From Onishia niordana (GTDB lineage: Bacteria > Pseudomonadota > Gammaproteobacteria > Pseudomonadales > Halomonadaceae), in contig NZ_SDSD01000010.1 of assembly GCF_004798965.1 (NCBI RefSeq), forward strand, positions 53,121 to 117,120: a stretch of 64,000 nucleotides of DNA, in the 5' to 3' direction. Made by a program: the position numbers and the translations under genes. Each line of letters starts with the position of its first letter. Position 1 is the stretch's first letter. The notes below the pieces were generated by a model. The model was not told where the DNA came from, did no database searches, and was given only the letters and a program-made list of their open reading frames with translations. Shown here one piece after another: positions 9,002 to 16,971 of this stretch.

Positions 9002-9907
9002 TTACCGAGAAAGGATCGCGGTCAGCGCCTGATCGAGCGTCGGGTACGCAAAGCTGAAACCGGCGTCTTCAAGGCGCACCGGGCGCATGTCGGCACCGGT
9101 CAACAGCAGGTTGGCCATCTCGCCGAGCCCGGCCTTGAGGACAAAGGACGGTACCGCCATGAATGCCGGCCGATGCAGATGTTTCGCCAGGGTGGACGTG
9201 AACTCGGCGTTGGTCACCGGGTGCGGCGCCGAGGCGTTGAAGGGGCCGCTGAGGTCCTCGCGCTCGAGCAGGAACTCAAGCAGCGCCACCATGTCGTCGC
9301 GGTGTATCCAGGGCATGAACTGACGACCGCTGCCGAAGGGGCCGCCGAGCCCCAGCTTGAAGGGCGTCAGCATCTTGGCAAGGGTGCCGCCGTTCTTCTC
9401 GAGCACCAGCCCGGTGCGTACCCGCACCACTCGCACGCCATGGGCCTCTGCCGCCTGCGCCTCGCGCTCCCATTGCTCGCAGAGGCGATGGGCGAATTCG
9501 TCGTGGGGCGGCGTATCCTCGCTCACCCGGGTATCGCCCTGATCACCGTAGTAGCCCATTGCAGAGCCTGAAATCATCACCTTCGGTGCCGCACCGGCCT
9601 CGGCCAGCTGGCCACACAGGTTGACCAGCGCCCGGGTGATGTCGACGCGGGAGTCCACCAGGCGGCGCTTCTGCTCATCGCTCCAGCGCTTGCCGGCGAT
9701 CGATTCACCGGCCAGGTTGATGATCGCCTCCGGTTGTGACTCGGCAAAGGCCATCACCGAATCCGCGACCGCCGTGTCTGCCGGCAGCAGGTCACGCGCC
9801 TTGGCGGGATCCCGGGACACCACCAACAGCTCATGGCCCGCCTCGACCAGACGACGACATAGGGGTCTGCCCACGAAGCCGGTACCACCAGTGACCAGAA
9901 TACGCAT
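9002..9907 (-). CDS. TIGR01777/YfcH-like NAD(P)-dependent epimerase
   Basis: 301-aa extended short-chain dehydrogenase-like protein. The N-terminal nucleotide-binding motif is TGGTGFVG (residues 7-14), followed by INLAGESIAGKRWSDEQK, diagnostic of the YfcH/SDR39U family, then SGSAMGYYG and a C-terminal DUF1731-like segment (HRPAFMAVPSFVLKAGLGEMANLLL). The substrate is unknown for the family. The start at 9907 has a perfect CAGGAGG. It is divergent from the FAD protein at 10153; the shared 245-base gap holds TATACA/TGTACG half-sites, so it could belong to the light-responsive group. Confidence 0.85.
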   Translation of the reverse strand: MRILVTGGTGFVGRPLCRRLVEAGHELLVVSRDPAKARDLLPADTAVADSVMAFAESQPEAIINLAGESIAGKRWSDEQKRRLVDSRVDITRALVNLCGQLAEAGAAPKVMISGSAMGYYGDQGDTRVSEDTPPHDEFAHRLCEQWEREAQAAEAHGVRVVRVRTGLVLEKNGGTLAKMLTPFKLGLGGPFGSGRQFMPWIHRDDMVALLEFLLEREDLSGPFNASAPHPVTNAEFTSTLAKHLHRPAFMAVPSFVLKAGLGEMANLLLTGADMRPVRLEDAGFSFAYPTLDQALTAILSR

Positions 9908-10084
9908 GCTGCCTCCTGAAATACTGAGTTGTGTGCCCTCACCTACGCCAAGCGTGGCGCAAGATACATCAGTCGTGCCAGCGCCGGCTGCCTGTAGCAA
10001 GTGCGATGCCCCTTCATCTGCCCCCTTACAGAGCCTTGATCAGCCACCGGGTAGCCTCGACGGCATCGCGGCACTATCAAATGT

Positions 10085-10101
10085 TATACAGGTTTTGTAC
10101 G
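10085..10101. promoter_or_regulatory. LitR-like half-sites ahead of the FAD oxidoreductase
   Basis: TATACA (10085-10090) and TGTACG (10096-10101) are separated by 5 bases. Each hexamer resembles a half of the T(G/A)TACA/TGTA(C/T)A operator, but the 12-base spacing is not kept. It sits in the divergent gap 52 bases before the ATG at 10153. Suggestive only. Confidence 0.3.
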
Positions 10102-10152
10102 ATACTGTTAATCTGATCACGTTTCAGGCTACACCAGCCACTGGGAGGATTG

Positions 10153-11169
10153 ATGTCCGCCAACTCTTCCATCGCCATCATCGGCGCCGGTCTCTCCGGT
10201 CTTGCCTGTGCCCGGGCACTCGCCGATTGCGGCCTCTCAAGCGAGATCTTCGATAAGGCCCGTGGCCCTGGCGGTCGCCTGAGCAGTCGACAGTTGCCCG
10301 GCGCGGTCGTCGACCTGGGCGCTCAATACTTCACCGCCCGCGAGAAACGGTTCGCTTCCCAGGTTGATGCCTGGTGCCATGAGGGGCTGGTCGCCCCCTG
10401 GCCACAACGGTTGTGGCGAATTGACGCCGAGGGCTGGCAGCTGCATCAGGACGCGCAGAGGCGCTACAGCGCCGTACCGCGCATGAGTGCCCTGACGAGA
10501 GCATTGTCGGAAGGGCTTACTCTGCATGCCCAGACGCGCATCACCGGCCTTGAGCAGTGTGCCGACGGCTGGTGGCTGGCCGACGACAAGGGGCATCATT
10601 ATGGTCCCTATATGCGAGTGGTGATCACGGCACCCACTCCCCAGGCGTTAGAGCTGATCGCACCCCATGACGCGACGCTCGCCGCCGACTGTCGCGCCGT
10701 CACGCAACAGCCCTGCTGGGCTGGCTATGCGCTCTTCGATGAACCGCTCCCGGCGCTACCCGGCGTCGATGCCGATTGGCAGGCGGCCTTTGTCAATGTG
10801 GGACCGATTGGCGTGGTCAGTCGCAACGACGCCAAACCCGGCCGCCAGACACAGGGCGAAAGCCTGACCCTGCTGGCCGGCGCCGCGGCCAGTGCCGACT
10901 GGCTCGAGGATGACGCCGATACCGTCGCCTCGCGATTATTTTCGGCCTTTGCGTCGCTCTGTGGTCAACCGCTACCGACGCCACGACTGCTCGGCGCCCA
11001 CCGCTGGCGCTATGCCAAGCCGATTGGAGAGACCACCGGCCCCGGCTACCGGCTCAGCACGCTGGGCCTGGCGCTGGCCGGCGATGCCTTCCGCGCCTCC
11101 CGAGTCGAGGATGCCTGGCTCTCCGGCCATGATCTGGGCCAGGCCCTGGCCGTCGAAATTGGCCAATGA
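10153..11169 (+). CDS. Renalase-like NAD(P)/FAD-dependent oxidoreductase
   Basis: 338 aa. An N-terminal Rossmann FAD motif (IIGAGLSGLACARAL, about residues 8-22) leads to FDKARGPGGRLSSR and VVDLGAQYFTAR, the pattern of renalase-like amine-oxidase-fold proteins. The C-terminus ends in the FAD-contacting LALAGDAFRASRVEDAWLSG. The substrate is unknown. ATG at 10153 is preceded by GGGAGG at good spacing; an in-frame TTG one codon earlier is less likely. Relatives near photolyase and LitR-type regulators are known from pseudomonads (from memory), which fits the gene lying 1.6 kb ahead of litR here. Confidence 0.85.
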   Translation: MSANSSIAIIGAGLSGLACARALADCGLSSEIFDKARGPGGRLSSRQLPGAVVDLGAQYFTAREKRFASQVDAWCHEGLVAPWPQRLWRIDAEGWQLHQDAQRRYSAVPRMSALTRALSEGLTLHAQTRITGLEQCADGWWLADDKGHHYGPYMRVVITAPTPQALELIAPHDATLAADCRAVTQQPCWAGYALFDEPLPALPGVDADWQAAFVNVGPIGVVSRNDAKPGRQTQGESLTLLAGAAASADWLEDDADTVASRLFSAFASLCGQPLPTPRLLGAHRWRYAKPIGETTGPGYRLSTLGLALAGDAFRASRVEDAWLSGHDLGQALAVEIGQ

Positions 11170-11278
11170 TCAACCGCCAGTTCAGACAGCAAACGCTAGT
11201 GTCGATGGCGATTCATAAACGCTATCGATCAATAAGCCACCATCACTACGGCACACTCCGTTCATCAAGAGGTTTTCC

Positions 11279-11647
11279 ATGTCACACGCCCTGATCCTGC
11301 TCGCCCATGGTTCCCGTGACCCGCGCTGGAAGGCGCCCTTCGAGTCACTTGCCGACACGCTGAAGGATCGGCGCTCCACGCCACTGCGCATGGCCTACAT
11401 GGAGCTTTGTGAACCGTCGCTTGAAGCCACGGTGCAAGAACTGAGCGATAGCGGCATCACTCGCGCCGACATCCTGCCCCTATTCTTCGCGGCCGGTCGC
11501 CATCTTCGCGAGGACGTCCCGGGCCAAATCACCGCTCTGGGCGAGGCACACCCCGATATCGAGCTGACGCTGCTGCCGCCGGTAGGCCAACATCCGGCCT
11601 TCGTCGATGCCTTGGCCGGCATCATCGACGAGCGAGCCGGTGACTGA
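11279..11647 (+). CDS. cbiX: Small CbiX-type sirohydrochlorin chelatase
   Basis: The 122-aa protein matches the short single-domain CbiX type. The N-terminal metal-ligand histidine is in LLAHGSRDPRW (His10), and the second conserved stretch is LPLFFAAGRHLREDVPGQI with its metal-binding His. CbiX inserts Co2+ (B12 route) or Fe2+ (siroheme) into sirohydrochlorin, and sequence does not decide which. AGAGG precedes the ATG. It sits 154 bases ahead of the litR-type gene, notable because relatives of that regulator use coenzyme B12 as chromophore. Confidence 0.85.
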   Translation: MSHALILLAHGSRDPRWKAPFESLADTLKDRRSTPLRMAYMELCEPSLEATVQELSDSGITRADILPLFFAAGRHLREDVPGQITALGEAHPDIELTLLPPVGQHPAFVDALAGIIDERAGD

Positions 11648-11683
11648 CCAGACATGGGAACAGGACGCCTCTCCTCCCGCAAT

Positions 11684-11710
11684 TTGTACAACATCATTGC
11701 CTTGTATAAT
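11684..11710 (+). promoter_or_regulatory. litR promoter with overlapping LitR-type operator
   Basis: TGTACA (11685-11690), exactly 12 bases, then TGTATA (11703-11708). This fits T(G/A)TACA-N12-TGTA(C/T)A, which I recall as the class II LitR (PplR) operator of Pseudomonas putida. The right half overlaps a perfect -10 TATAAT (11705-11710). A TTGTAC -35-like hexamer (11684-11689) is 15 bases away, a short spacer of the kind MerR-family regulators act on. It points to autoregulation and control of photolyase and the genes behind it. Confidence 0.65.
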
Positions 11711-11800
11711 AATTTGCACCATTCTTAGGCCCATCAGCGACGTCGCGCAAAGCATCGGTACGTCGCTGATTCGACGACACAGCGAGAGGCTCACCAGCGC

Positions 11801-12715
11801 ATGACTACCAAGGCGACCCATCCGGCCGATACGCCGCTCTACCCCATTCGTGAGGTCTCGCGATTGACCGGCGTCAACTCGGTGACCCTGCGCGCCTGGG
11901 AACGGCGCTACGGCCTGATTCGCCCGCAGCGCACCGCCAAGGGCCACCGCCTATATGCCTACGACGATGTGGAGCGCGTCGAACAGATACTGCAATGGCT
12001 CAACCGCGGCGTGCCCGTCAGTCAGGTGCGGGAGCTACTCGACCAACCTGCTCCAGCCGAGCCACAGGCACCGGCCATCGGCGATTGGCTAGGTCAGCGC
12101 CAGCAATGGCAAGCCGCCGTCGAGGCGCTGGACCTTGGCCGCCTGGATACGCTCTATCACCAGGCCATGGCGCTCTACCCGGTCGCCACCTGTGTCGGTG
12201 AGCTGTTCAAGCCGCTCATTGCGTCTCTCGAAGAGAGCTGGGGCGAGCAACTGGGCGCGGCCCTGCAGCGCGCGACCCTGGAATCCTTCCTACGCAGCCG
12301 CATCGGCACGCGTCTCTATCATGGCAACCAGATCAATACCGGCGGCACGGTATTGATCAGCCGACTGCCGGACGCCCATGGCATGCTCTGGGAGCTATTG
12401 ATTGCCCTGACGGCAAGCGATGCGGGCTATCGTGTCCAGCTCTTCGACGATGCACTGCCCTTGAATGAGATGCCGCTGGCCGTTCAGCGTCTGGATGCCT
12501 CGGCCATGCTGGTATGCAGTGGGCAGGCCGAACGCACCGAGCTGTTTCGCCGCCAGCTGCCCAAGCTCGCCGAGCAGATCAGCGTGCCGCTGGGCCTCTG
12601 CGGGCCGGTGGCGCGTATCCGCGAACAGGAACTGGCCGACACCCAGGTGGCGGTACTCGGCGATGATCCGCTGCAGGCGATTGCCCGGCTCAAGCCGCTG
12701 ACAAGGGTCCGGTAG
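11801..12715 (+). CDS. LitR/CarH-family MerR-type transcriptional regulator
   Basis: 304 aa. The N-terminal MerR winged helix (about residues 14-80) contains PIREVSRLTGVNSVTLRAWE and RYGLIRPQRTAKGHRLY. The C-terminal part aligns by eye with the four-helix and cobalamin-binding halves of CarH/LitR. Trp147 and a DAH triad with His193 (the lower-ligand position) are kept. The Glu-His of the B12 upper face is replaced (region RATLES) and the glycine three residues after His193 is Leu. Coenzyme B12 binding is therefore doubtful, as in class II LitR proteins, which work with other photosensors. Expected to repress or activate its own promoter and photolyase. Confidence 0.85.
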   Translation: MTTKATHPADTPLYPIREVSRLTGVNSVTLRAWERRYGLIRPQRTAKGHRLYAYDDVERVEQILQWLNRGVPVSQVRELLDQPAPAEPQAPAIGDWLGQRQQWQAAVEALDLGRLDTLYHQAMALYPVATCVGELFKPLIASLEESWGEQLGAALQRATLESFLRSRIGTRLYHGNQINTGGTVLISRLPDAHGMLWELLIALTASDAGYRVQLFDDALPLNEMPLAVQRLDASAMLVCSGQAERTELFRRQLPKLAEQISVPLGLCGPVARIREQELADTQVAVLGDDPLQAIARLKPLTRVR

Positions 12716-12805
12716 CGCCGGGGCCGCCCCTTACCGGGCACCACCACCAGGCACCTCTCACACGGCTCTCCCACACCGTCTTCTCTCACATTGGCAGGAG
12801 CGATC

Positions 12806-14254
12806 ATGCAAGGTGCGACTCGGGCCGGCGTGCCCCCTCGACTGGTCTGGCTACGCAGCGACCTGCGACTTCACGACAACACGGCGCTGAGCGAGGCCGC
12901 TCGCCAAGGGCCGGTGGTTGCGGTCTTCCTGCGCTGCCTGCCCCAGTGGCAGTCCCATGGCCACGGTGCCAACAAGCTCGATTTCCTCAACCGCGGGGTC
13001 GCCGCCCTGGCCGAGGATCTCGCCGGGTACAACATCCCGCTCCTGCACCGCGAGATCGCCCATTTCGACGCGGCCCCGGCCACCCTGCTGGGGCTCGCTG
13101 AAGAGGTCGGCGCCAGCGCCCTGCACTTCAATCGCGAGTACCCTCTCGACGAGTGGCGCCGTGACCAAGCGGTCATCGCCGCCTTCGAGCACCAGGGCCT
13201 GTCGGTGCGGGCCCACACCGATGCCATCGCCTTCGCCCCCGGCGAATTGCGCACCGGGCAGGGCGACTATTACAGCGTCTTCACGCCCTTCGCCAAGGCC
13301 TGGCATCGGGCGCTGACCCCGGAACAGCTGTCGCTGCGTGACGCTCCCCCCGTACAGGACCCGCTGGGCATCGAGACCGAGCCAGTGCCAACGCTTCCTG
13401 CCCTGGACGATACGCCCGCCGCGCCCAAACACTGGCCTGCCGGCGAGCAGGCCGCCGCCGACCGCCTTGAGCGTTTCCTGCGCTTCCGCGGCCGCCACTA
13501 CAAGGAACAGCGTGACCTGCCGGCCGTGGCCGGTACCAGCGAGCTATCGCCTTACCTGGCGCTGGGCATGATCTCCTGGCGTCAGTGCTGCCAGGCGGTG
13601 CTGGGTGAGAACGACGGTCAGTTGAACGAAGGCGATGCAGGCCTCACCGCCTGGGTCAACGAGCTGGTCTGGCGGGAGTTCTATCAGCATATCGTGGTCG
13701 GCTTCCCCCGCGTGTGCCGCCATCGCGCCTTCCAGCAACACACCGAGGCGTTGGCCTGGCGAGATGATGAGGCCTCCTTTGCCGCCTGGTGCGAAGGACG
13801 TACCGGCTATCCGATCGTCGATGCGGCCATGCGTCAGCTGGTCGAGACCGGCTGGATGCACAACCGGCTGCGCATGATCACCGCCATGTTTCTTACCAAG
13901 CACCTGCTGATCGACTGGCGGCGCGGCGAGGCCTTCTTTCTGCGCCACCTCATCGACGGTGAATTCGCCGCCAACAATGGCGGCTGGCAGTGGGCCGCAT
14001 CCACCGGTACCGACGCCGCCCCTTATTTCCGCATATTCAATCCCACCACCCAATCCCAGCGGTTCGACCCGGACGGCGCTTTCATCAAGGCCTACCTTCC
14101 CGCACTGACGCACCTTCCCGCCAAACAGCGCCATGCGCCCCCGACCAGTGATCTTCTCGGTCAAGCCGACTACCCGGCACCGATCGTCGATCACAAGGCG
14201 GCCCGCGCGCGTGCACTGGATGCCTTCAAGGCCCTCAAGAAAGACGCGTCCTGA
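12806..14254 (+). CDS. phrB: Deoxyribodipyrimidine photolyase (CPD class I)
   Basis: Flavoprotein that repairs UV pyrimidine dimers with blue light; 482 aa against 472 in E. coli PhrB. The N-terminal antenna-binding alpha/beta domain begins LVWLRSDLRLHDNTAL. The C-terminal FAD domain carries the photolyase signature DGEFAANNGGWQWAASTGTD followed by FRIFNPTTQSQRFDPDG. ATG at 12806 has AGGAG; an earlier in-frame codon is unlikely. The 90-base gap after litR contains no promoter I can see, so the two are probably cotranscribed. The next gene follows after 26 bases. Confidence 0.97.
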   Translation: MQGATRAGVPPRLVWLRSDLRLHDNTALSEAARQGPVVAVFLRCLPQWQSHGHGANKLDFLNRGVAALAEDLAGYNIPLLHREIAHFDAAPATLLGLAEEVGASALHFNREYPLDEWRRDQAVIAAFEHQGLSVRAHTDAIAFAPGELRTGQGDYYSVFTPFAKAWHRALTPEQLSLRDAPPVQDPLGIETEPVPTLPALDDTPAAPKHWPAGEQAAADRLERFLRFRGRHYKEQRDLPAVAGTSELSPYLALGMISWRQCCQAVLGENDGQLNEGDAGLTAWVNELVWREFYQHIVVGFPRVCRHRAFQQHTEALAWRDDEASFAAWCEGRTGYPIVDAAMRQLVETGWMHNRLRMITAMFLTKHLLIDWRRGEAFFLRHLIDGEFAANNGGWQWAASTGTDAAPYFRIFNPTTQSQRFDPDGAFIKAYLPALTHLPAKQRHAPPTSDLLGQADYPAPIVDHKAARARALDAFKALKKDAS

Positions 14255-14280
14255 GAGGCGCGCCCTGTACAGGAGTCATC

Positions 14281-14739
14281 ATGTCTAACGACACGGCACT
14301 GGACACCTTCTGCGCCTTTTTCAATAAGCTAGACAAAACCTGTACAGATAAGCTGTACAACGTATACACTGACGATATCGTCTTCCAGGATCCCTTGCAC
14401 CGTATCGAGGGGATTGAAGCGCTGGAAGGGTACTTTGCTGCCTTGTACACCCATGTCGAGGAATGCCGGTTCACCTTTCACCACCGCCAGCGATTAGGTG
14501 ATACCGCCTTCGTCACCTGGACCATGACCCTGCGTCATCCTCGCCTGGCCGGTGGATCCTCCTATGCCGTGCACGGATGCTCACAGCTGACATTCGCGAC
14601 AACAGCGGCAAATGACCCGGGAGGACAGGAGAAGGTGAAGTGCCACCGCGACTACTTTGATGCCGGAGAGCTGCTCTATGAGCGCCTGCCCGTGCTTGGC
14701 GGCGTCATCCGTCATCTCAAACGACGCGCCGGCACCTGA
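14281..14739 (+). CDS. NTF2/SnoaL-like protein
   Basis: The 152-aa protein fits the cone-shaped NTF2/SnoaL fold: an N-terminal helix (DTFCAFFNKLDK), YTDDIVFQDPLHRIEGIEALEGYFAALY, then strands ending HRDYFDAGELLYERLPVLG. CAGGAG lies at good spacing. The family includes isomerases and cyclases, but similar proteins beside photolyase/CFA-synthase clusters have no assigned reaction. Its 5' part and its leader contain TGTACA at 14266, 14341, 14354 and 14444 plus TATACA at 14363. The gene is slightly less GC-rich than its neighbours. Confidence 0.75.
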   Translation: MSNDTALDTFCAFFNKLDKTCTDKLYNVYTDDIVFQDPLHRIEGIEALEGYFAALYTHVEECRFTFHHRQRLGDTAFVTWTMTLRHPRLAGGSSYAVHGCSQLTFATTAANDPGGQEKVKCHRDYFDAGELLYERLPVLGGVIRHLKRRAGT

Positions 14740-14845
14740 AACCCATTTGCCAGTGCCAACGTAGTTTACAAGACGGCCATCGTCACAAGGACTGCAGGGC
14801 AGCGTGCCCATCCAGGGCGACACGGCCGCCTGGCCAGGAGGAAGC

Positions 14846-15649
14846 ATGACCCCATTAGCTCATCCGCAGCGTATCTGGTTGACCGGTGCGACCTCGGGCA
14901 TCGGCCGTGCCCTCGCCGAGCGCCTGCTCGATGATGGCCACCGGGTTGCCCTCAGCGCCCGAAGTGCCGAGAAGCTCGAGGCACTGACAGCGGGCCGTGA
15001 CAACGCACTGGCGGTGCCGCTGGACATTACCGACCGCGACGCCGTGGCCTCGGCCGGTAAGCAGATCATGGACGCGTTCGGTGGCCTGGAACTGGCCCTG
15101 CTCAACGCCGGCACCTGCGAATATCTGGATGCCCGCGACTTCGATGTCGATCTTGTCGAGCGGGTCTTCGCCCCCAACTTTCACGGCGCCCTCTACGCTA
15201 TTGAGGCCGCGCTACCGCTGCTTCGCCAGGCGCGGGACGTTGACGGCAGCCGCCCGCTGCTGGCAGCCACGTCCAGTGCCTCCGCCTATCTTGCCTTGCC
15301 GCGCGCGGAAGCCTACGGCGCCTCCAAGGCAGCCCTCAGCTATTTCATGGAATCGCTGCGTCTGGACCTCGCCGCAGAAGATATCGGGGTCAGCGTGATC
15401 CACCCAGGCTTCGTCAAGACCCCGCTCACCGAGCGCAACGACTTCCCGATGCCGATGCGCGTCAGCGTCGATACCGCTGTCGAGGCGATTCTCAAAGGCC
15501 TCGAGAAGCGCGCGCTGGATATCCATTTCCCCAGGCGTTTCACCTATCTGGTCAAGCTGATGGGCATCCTGCCGCCGGGGCTGCGCTGGCGGCTCGGCAA
15601 GCGCATGACCCGCGATCGCGACAATCGCGCCTCAGGAGAGCCGTCATGA
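14846..15649 (+). CDS. Short-chain dehydrogenase/reductase
   Basis: Classical SDR, 267 aa. The cofactor motif is TGATSGIG (about residues 12-19), the central motif LNAG, the catalytic motif YGASKAAL (Tyr-x3-Lys), and the PG motif HPGFVKT. The C-terminal LEKRALDIHFPRRFTYLVKLMGILP looks membrane-associating, as in lipid-modifying SDRs. AGGAGG supports the ATG at 14846. Its stop overlaps the next start (ATGA at 15646), the first of four such couplings. It probably acts on the lipid product of the downstream genes; the substrate is inferred, not seen. Confidence 0.88.
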   Translation: MTPLAHPQRIWLTGATSGIGRALAERLLDDGHRVALSARSAEKLEALTAGRDNALAVPLDITDRDAVASAGKQIMDAFGGLELALLNAGTCEYLDARDFDVDLVERVFAPNFHGALYAIEAALPLLRQARDVDGSRPLLAATSSASAYLALPRAEAYGASKAALSYFMESLRLDLAAEDIGVSVIHPGFVKTPLTERNDFPMPMRVSVDTAVEAILKGLEKRALDIHFPRRFTYLVKLMGILPPGLRWRLGKRMTRDRDNRASGEPS

Positions 15650-16971
15650 GCCGACAACGCATCGCCGTGATCGGCAGCGGCATCAGCGGCATGGCCGCGG
15701 GTTACTACCTGTCGAAGCACCACGACATCACCCTCTTCGAGGCCGCCGACCGGCTGGGCGGACACACGGCGACCATCGATGTGACGCTCGATGGTCGCGA
15801 CTATGCCATCGATACCGGTTTCATCGTTTTCAATGACTGGACCTACCCGCATTTCCAGGCCCTGCTTGCAGAGCTGGATGTCCAGAGCCAGCCCACCGAG
15901 ATGAGCTTCTCGGTGCACGAGCGCGCCTATGACTTCGAATATAACGGCCATACGCTGGGCTCGCTCTTCGCCCAGCGCCGCAACCTGATACGCCCGCGTT
16001 TCTATCGCATGCTGGCCGACATCCTGCGCTTCAATCGTACGGCCGTGCGCGATCTGGAGCGCGGCCGCCTGGACCCGGCACTGACTCTTGGCGACTATCT
16101 GGATGCCGGCGGCTATGGCGAGGACTTCCGTCACCGTTACCTGCTGCCGATGGGGGCCGCCATCTGGTCAGCCAGCATTCGTGACCTGATGGACTTCCCG
16201 CTGACCTTCTTCGTGCGCTTCTTCAAGAACCACGGCCTGCTGTCGATCAGTCACCGTCCCCAATGGCGCACCCTGGTGGGTGGCTCGCGGGCCTATATCC
16301 CAGCGCTGACCGCGCCCTATGCAGAAGGCATTCGACTCCAGAGCCCGGTAGACGGTATCCGCCGACACGCGGATGGCGTCGAGATATCGAGCCGCCACGG
16401 CGTCGAACGCTTCGACCAGGTGGTGATGGCCTGTCATGCCGACCAGGCGCTCGCGCTGCTCGAGGATGCCAGTGACAGCGAGCAGGAGATCCTCGGAGCC
16501 ATGCCCTATCAGGACAACGAAGTGGTCCTGCACACCGACACCCGCCTGCTGCCGAAACGCCCGCGCGCCTGGGCGAGCTGGAACTACCGCATTGATGGTC
16601 GCGGCGAGAGCGCACGCGTCTCGGTCACCTATGACATGAATATCCTGCAGCGTCTGGAGGCACCGCATACGTTCTGCGTGACCCTCAACGACAGCGCCAG
16701 CATCGACCCGCGCCAGATAGTGGGGCGCTTCAGCTACGCTCACCCCTGCTTCACGCTCGCCGGCCAAGCAGCGCAGGCGCGCCACGACGAGATCTCCGGC
16801 GTCGCGCGGCGTACTCACTTCTGTGGTGCCTACTGGCGCAATGGCTTCCATGAAGACGGCGTCTGGAGTGCCCGGCGGGTGGCGATGGCACTGGGCGATA
16901 CGCCCGACCCGACCGACGAGAGCAGCGACGCCCGGGCCGAGGCGGGCAGCGTCACGGAGACACCGGCATGA
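15646..16971 (+). CDS. FAD-dependent amine-oxidase-like protein
   Basis: 441 aa. The FAD Rossmann motif IGSGISGMAAGYYLS starts at residue 9, followed by FEAADRLGGHTATIDV and IDTGFIVFNDWTYPHF. The C-terminal flavin contact includes THFCGAYWRNGFHEDGVWSARR. This subfamily is regularly found next to DUF1365 and a CFA-synthase-like protein in bacteria and some plants. In Rhodobacter sphaeroides the matching genes belong to the RpoE-ChrR singlet-oxygen response (from memory). A desaturase or oxidase role on membrane acyl chains is plausible. Coupled at both ends by ATGA overlaps. Confidence 0.88.
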   Translation: MSRQRIAVIGSGISGMAAGYYLSKHHDITLFEAADRLGGHTATIDVTLDGRDYAIDTGFIVFNDWTYPHFQALLAELDVQSQPTEMSFSVHERAYDFEYNGHTLGSLFAQRRNLIRPRFYRMLADILRFNRTAVRDLERGRLDPALTLGDYLDAGGYGEDFRHRYLLPMGAAIWSASIRDLMDFPLTFFVRFFKNHGLLSISHRPQWRTLVGGSRAYIPALTAPYAEGIRLQSPVDGIRRHADGVEISSRHGVERFDQVVMACHADQALALLEDASDSEQEILGAMPYQDNEVVLHTDTRLLPKRPRAWASWNYRIDGRGESARVSVTYDMNILQRLEAPHTFCVTLNDSASIDPRQIVGRFSYAHPCFTLAGQAAQARHDEISGVARRTHFCGAYWRNGFHEDGVWSARRVAMALGDTPDPTDESSDARAEAGSVTETPA

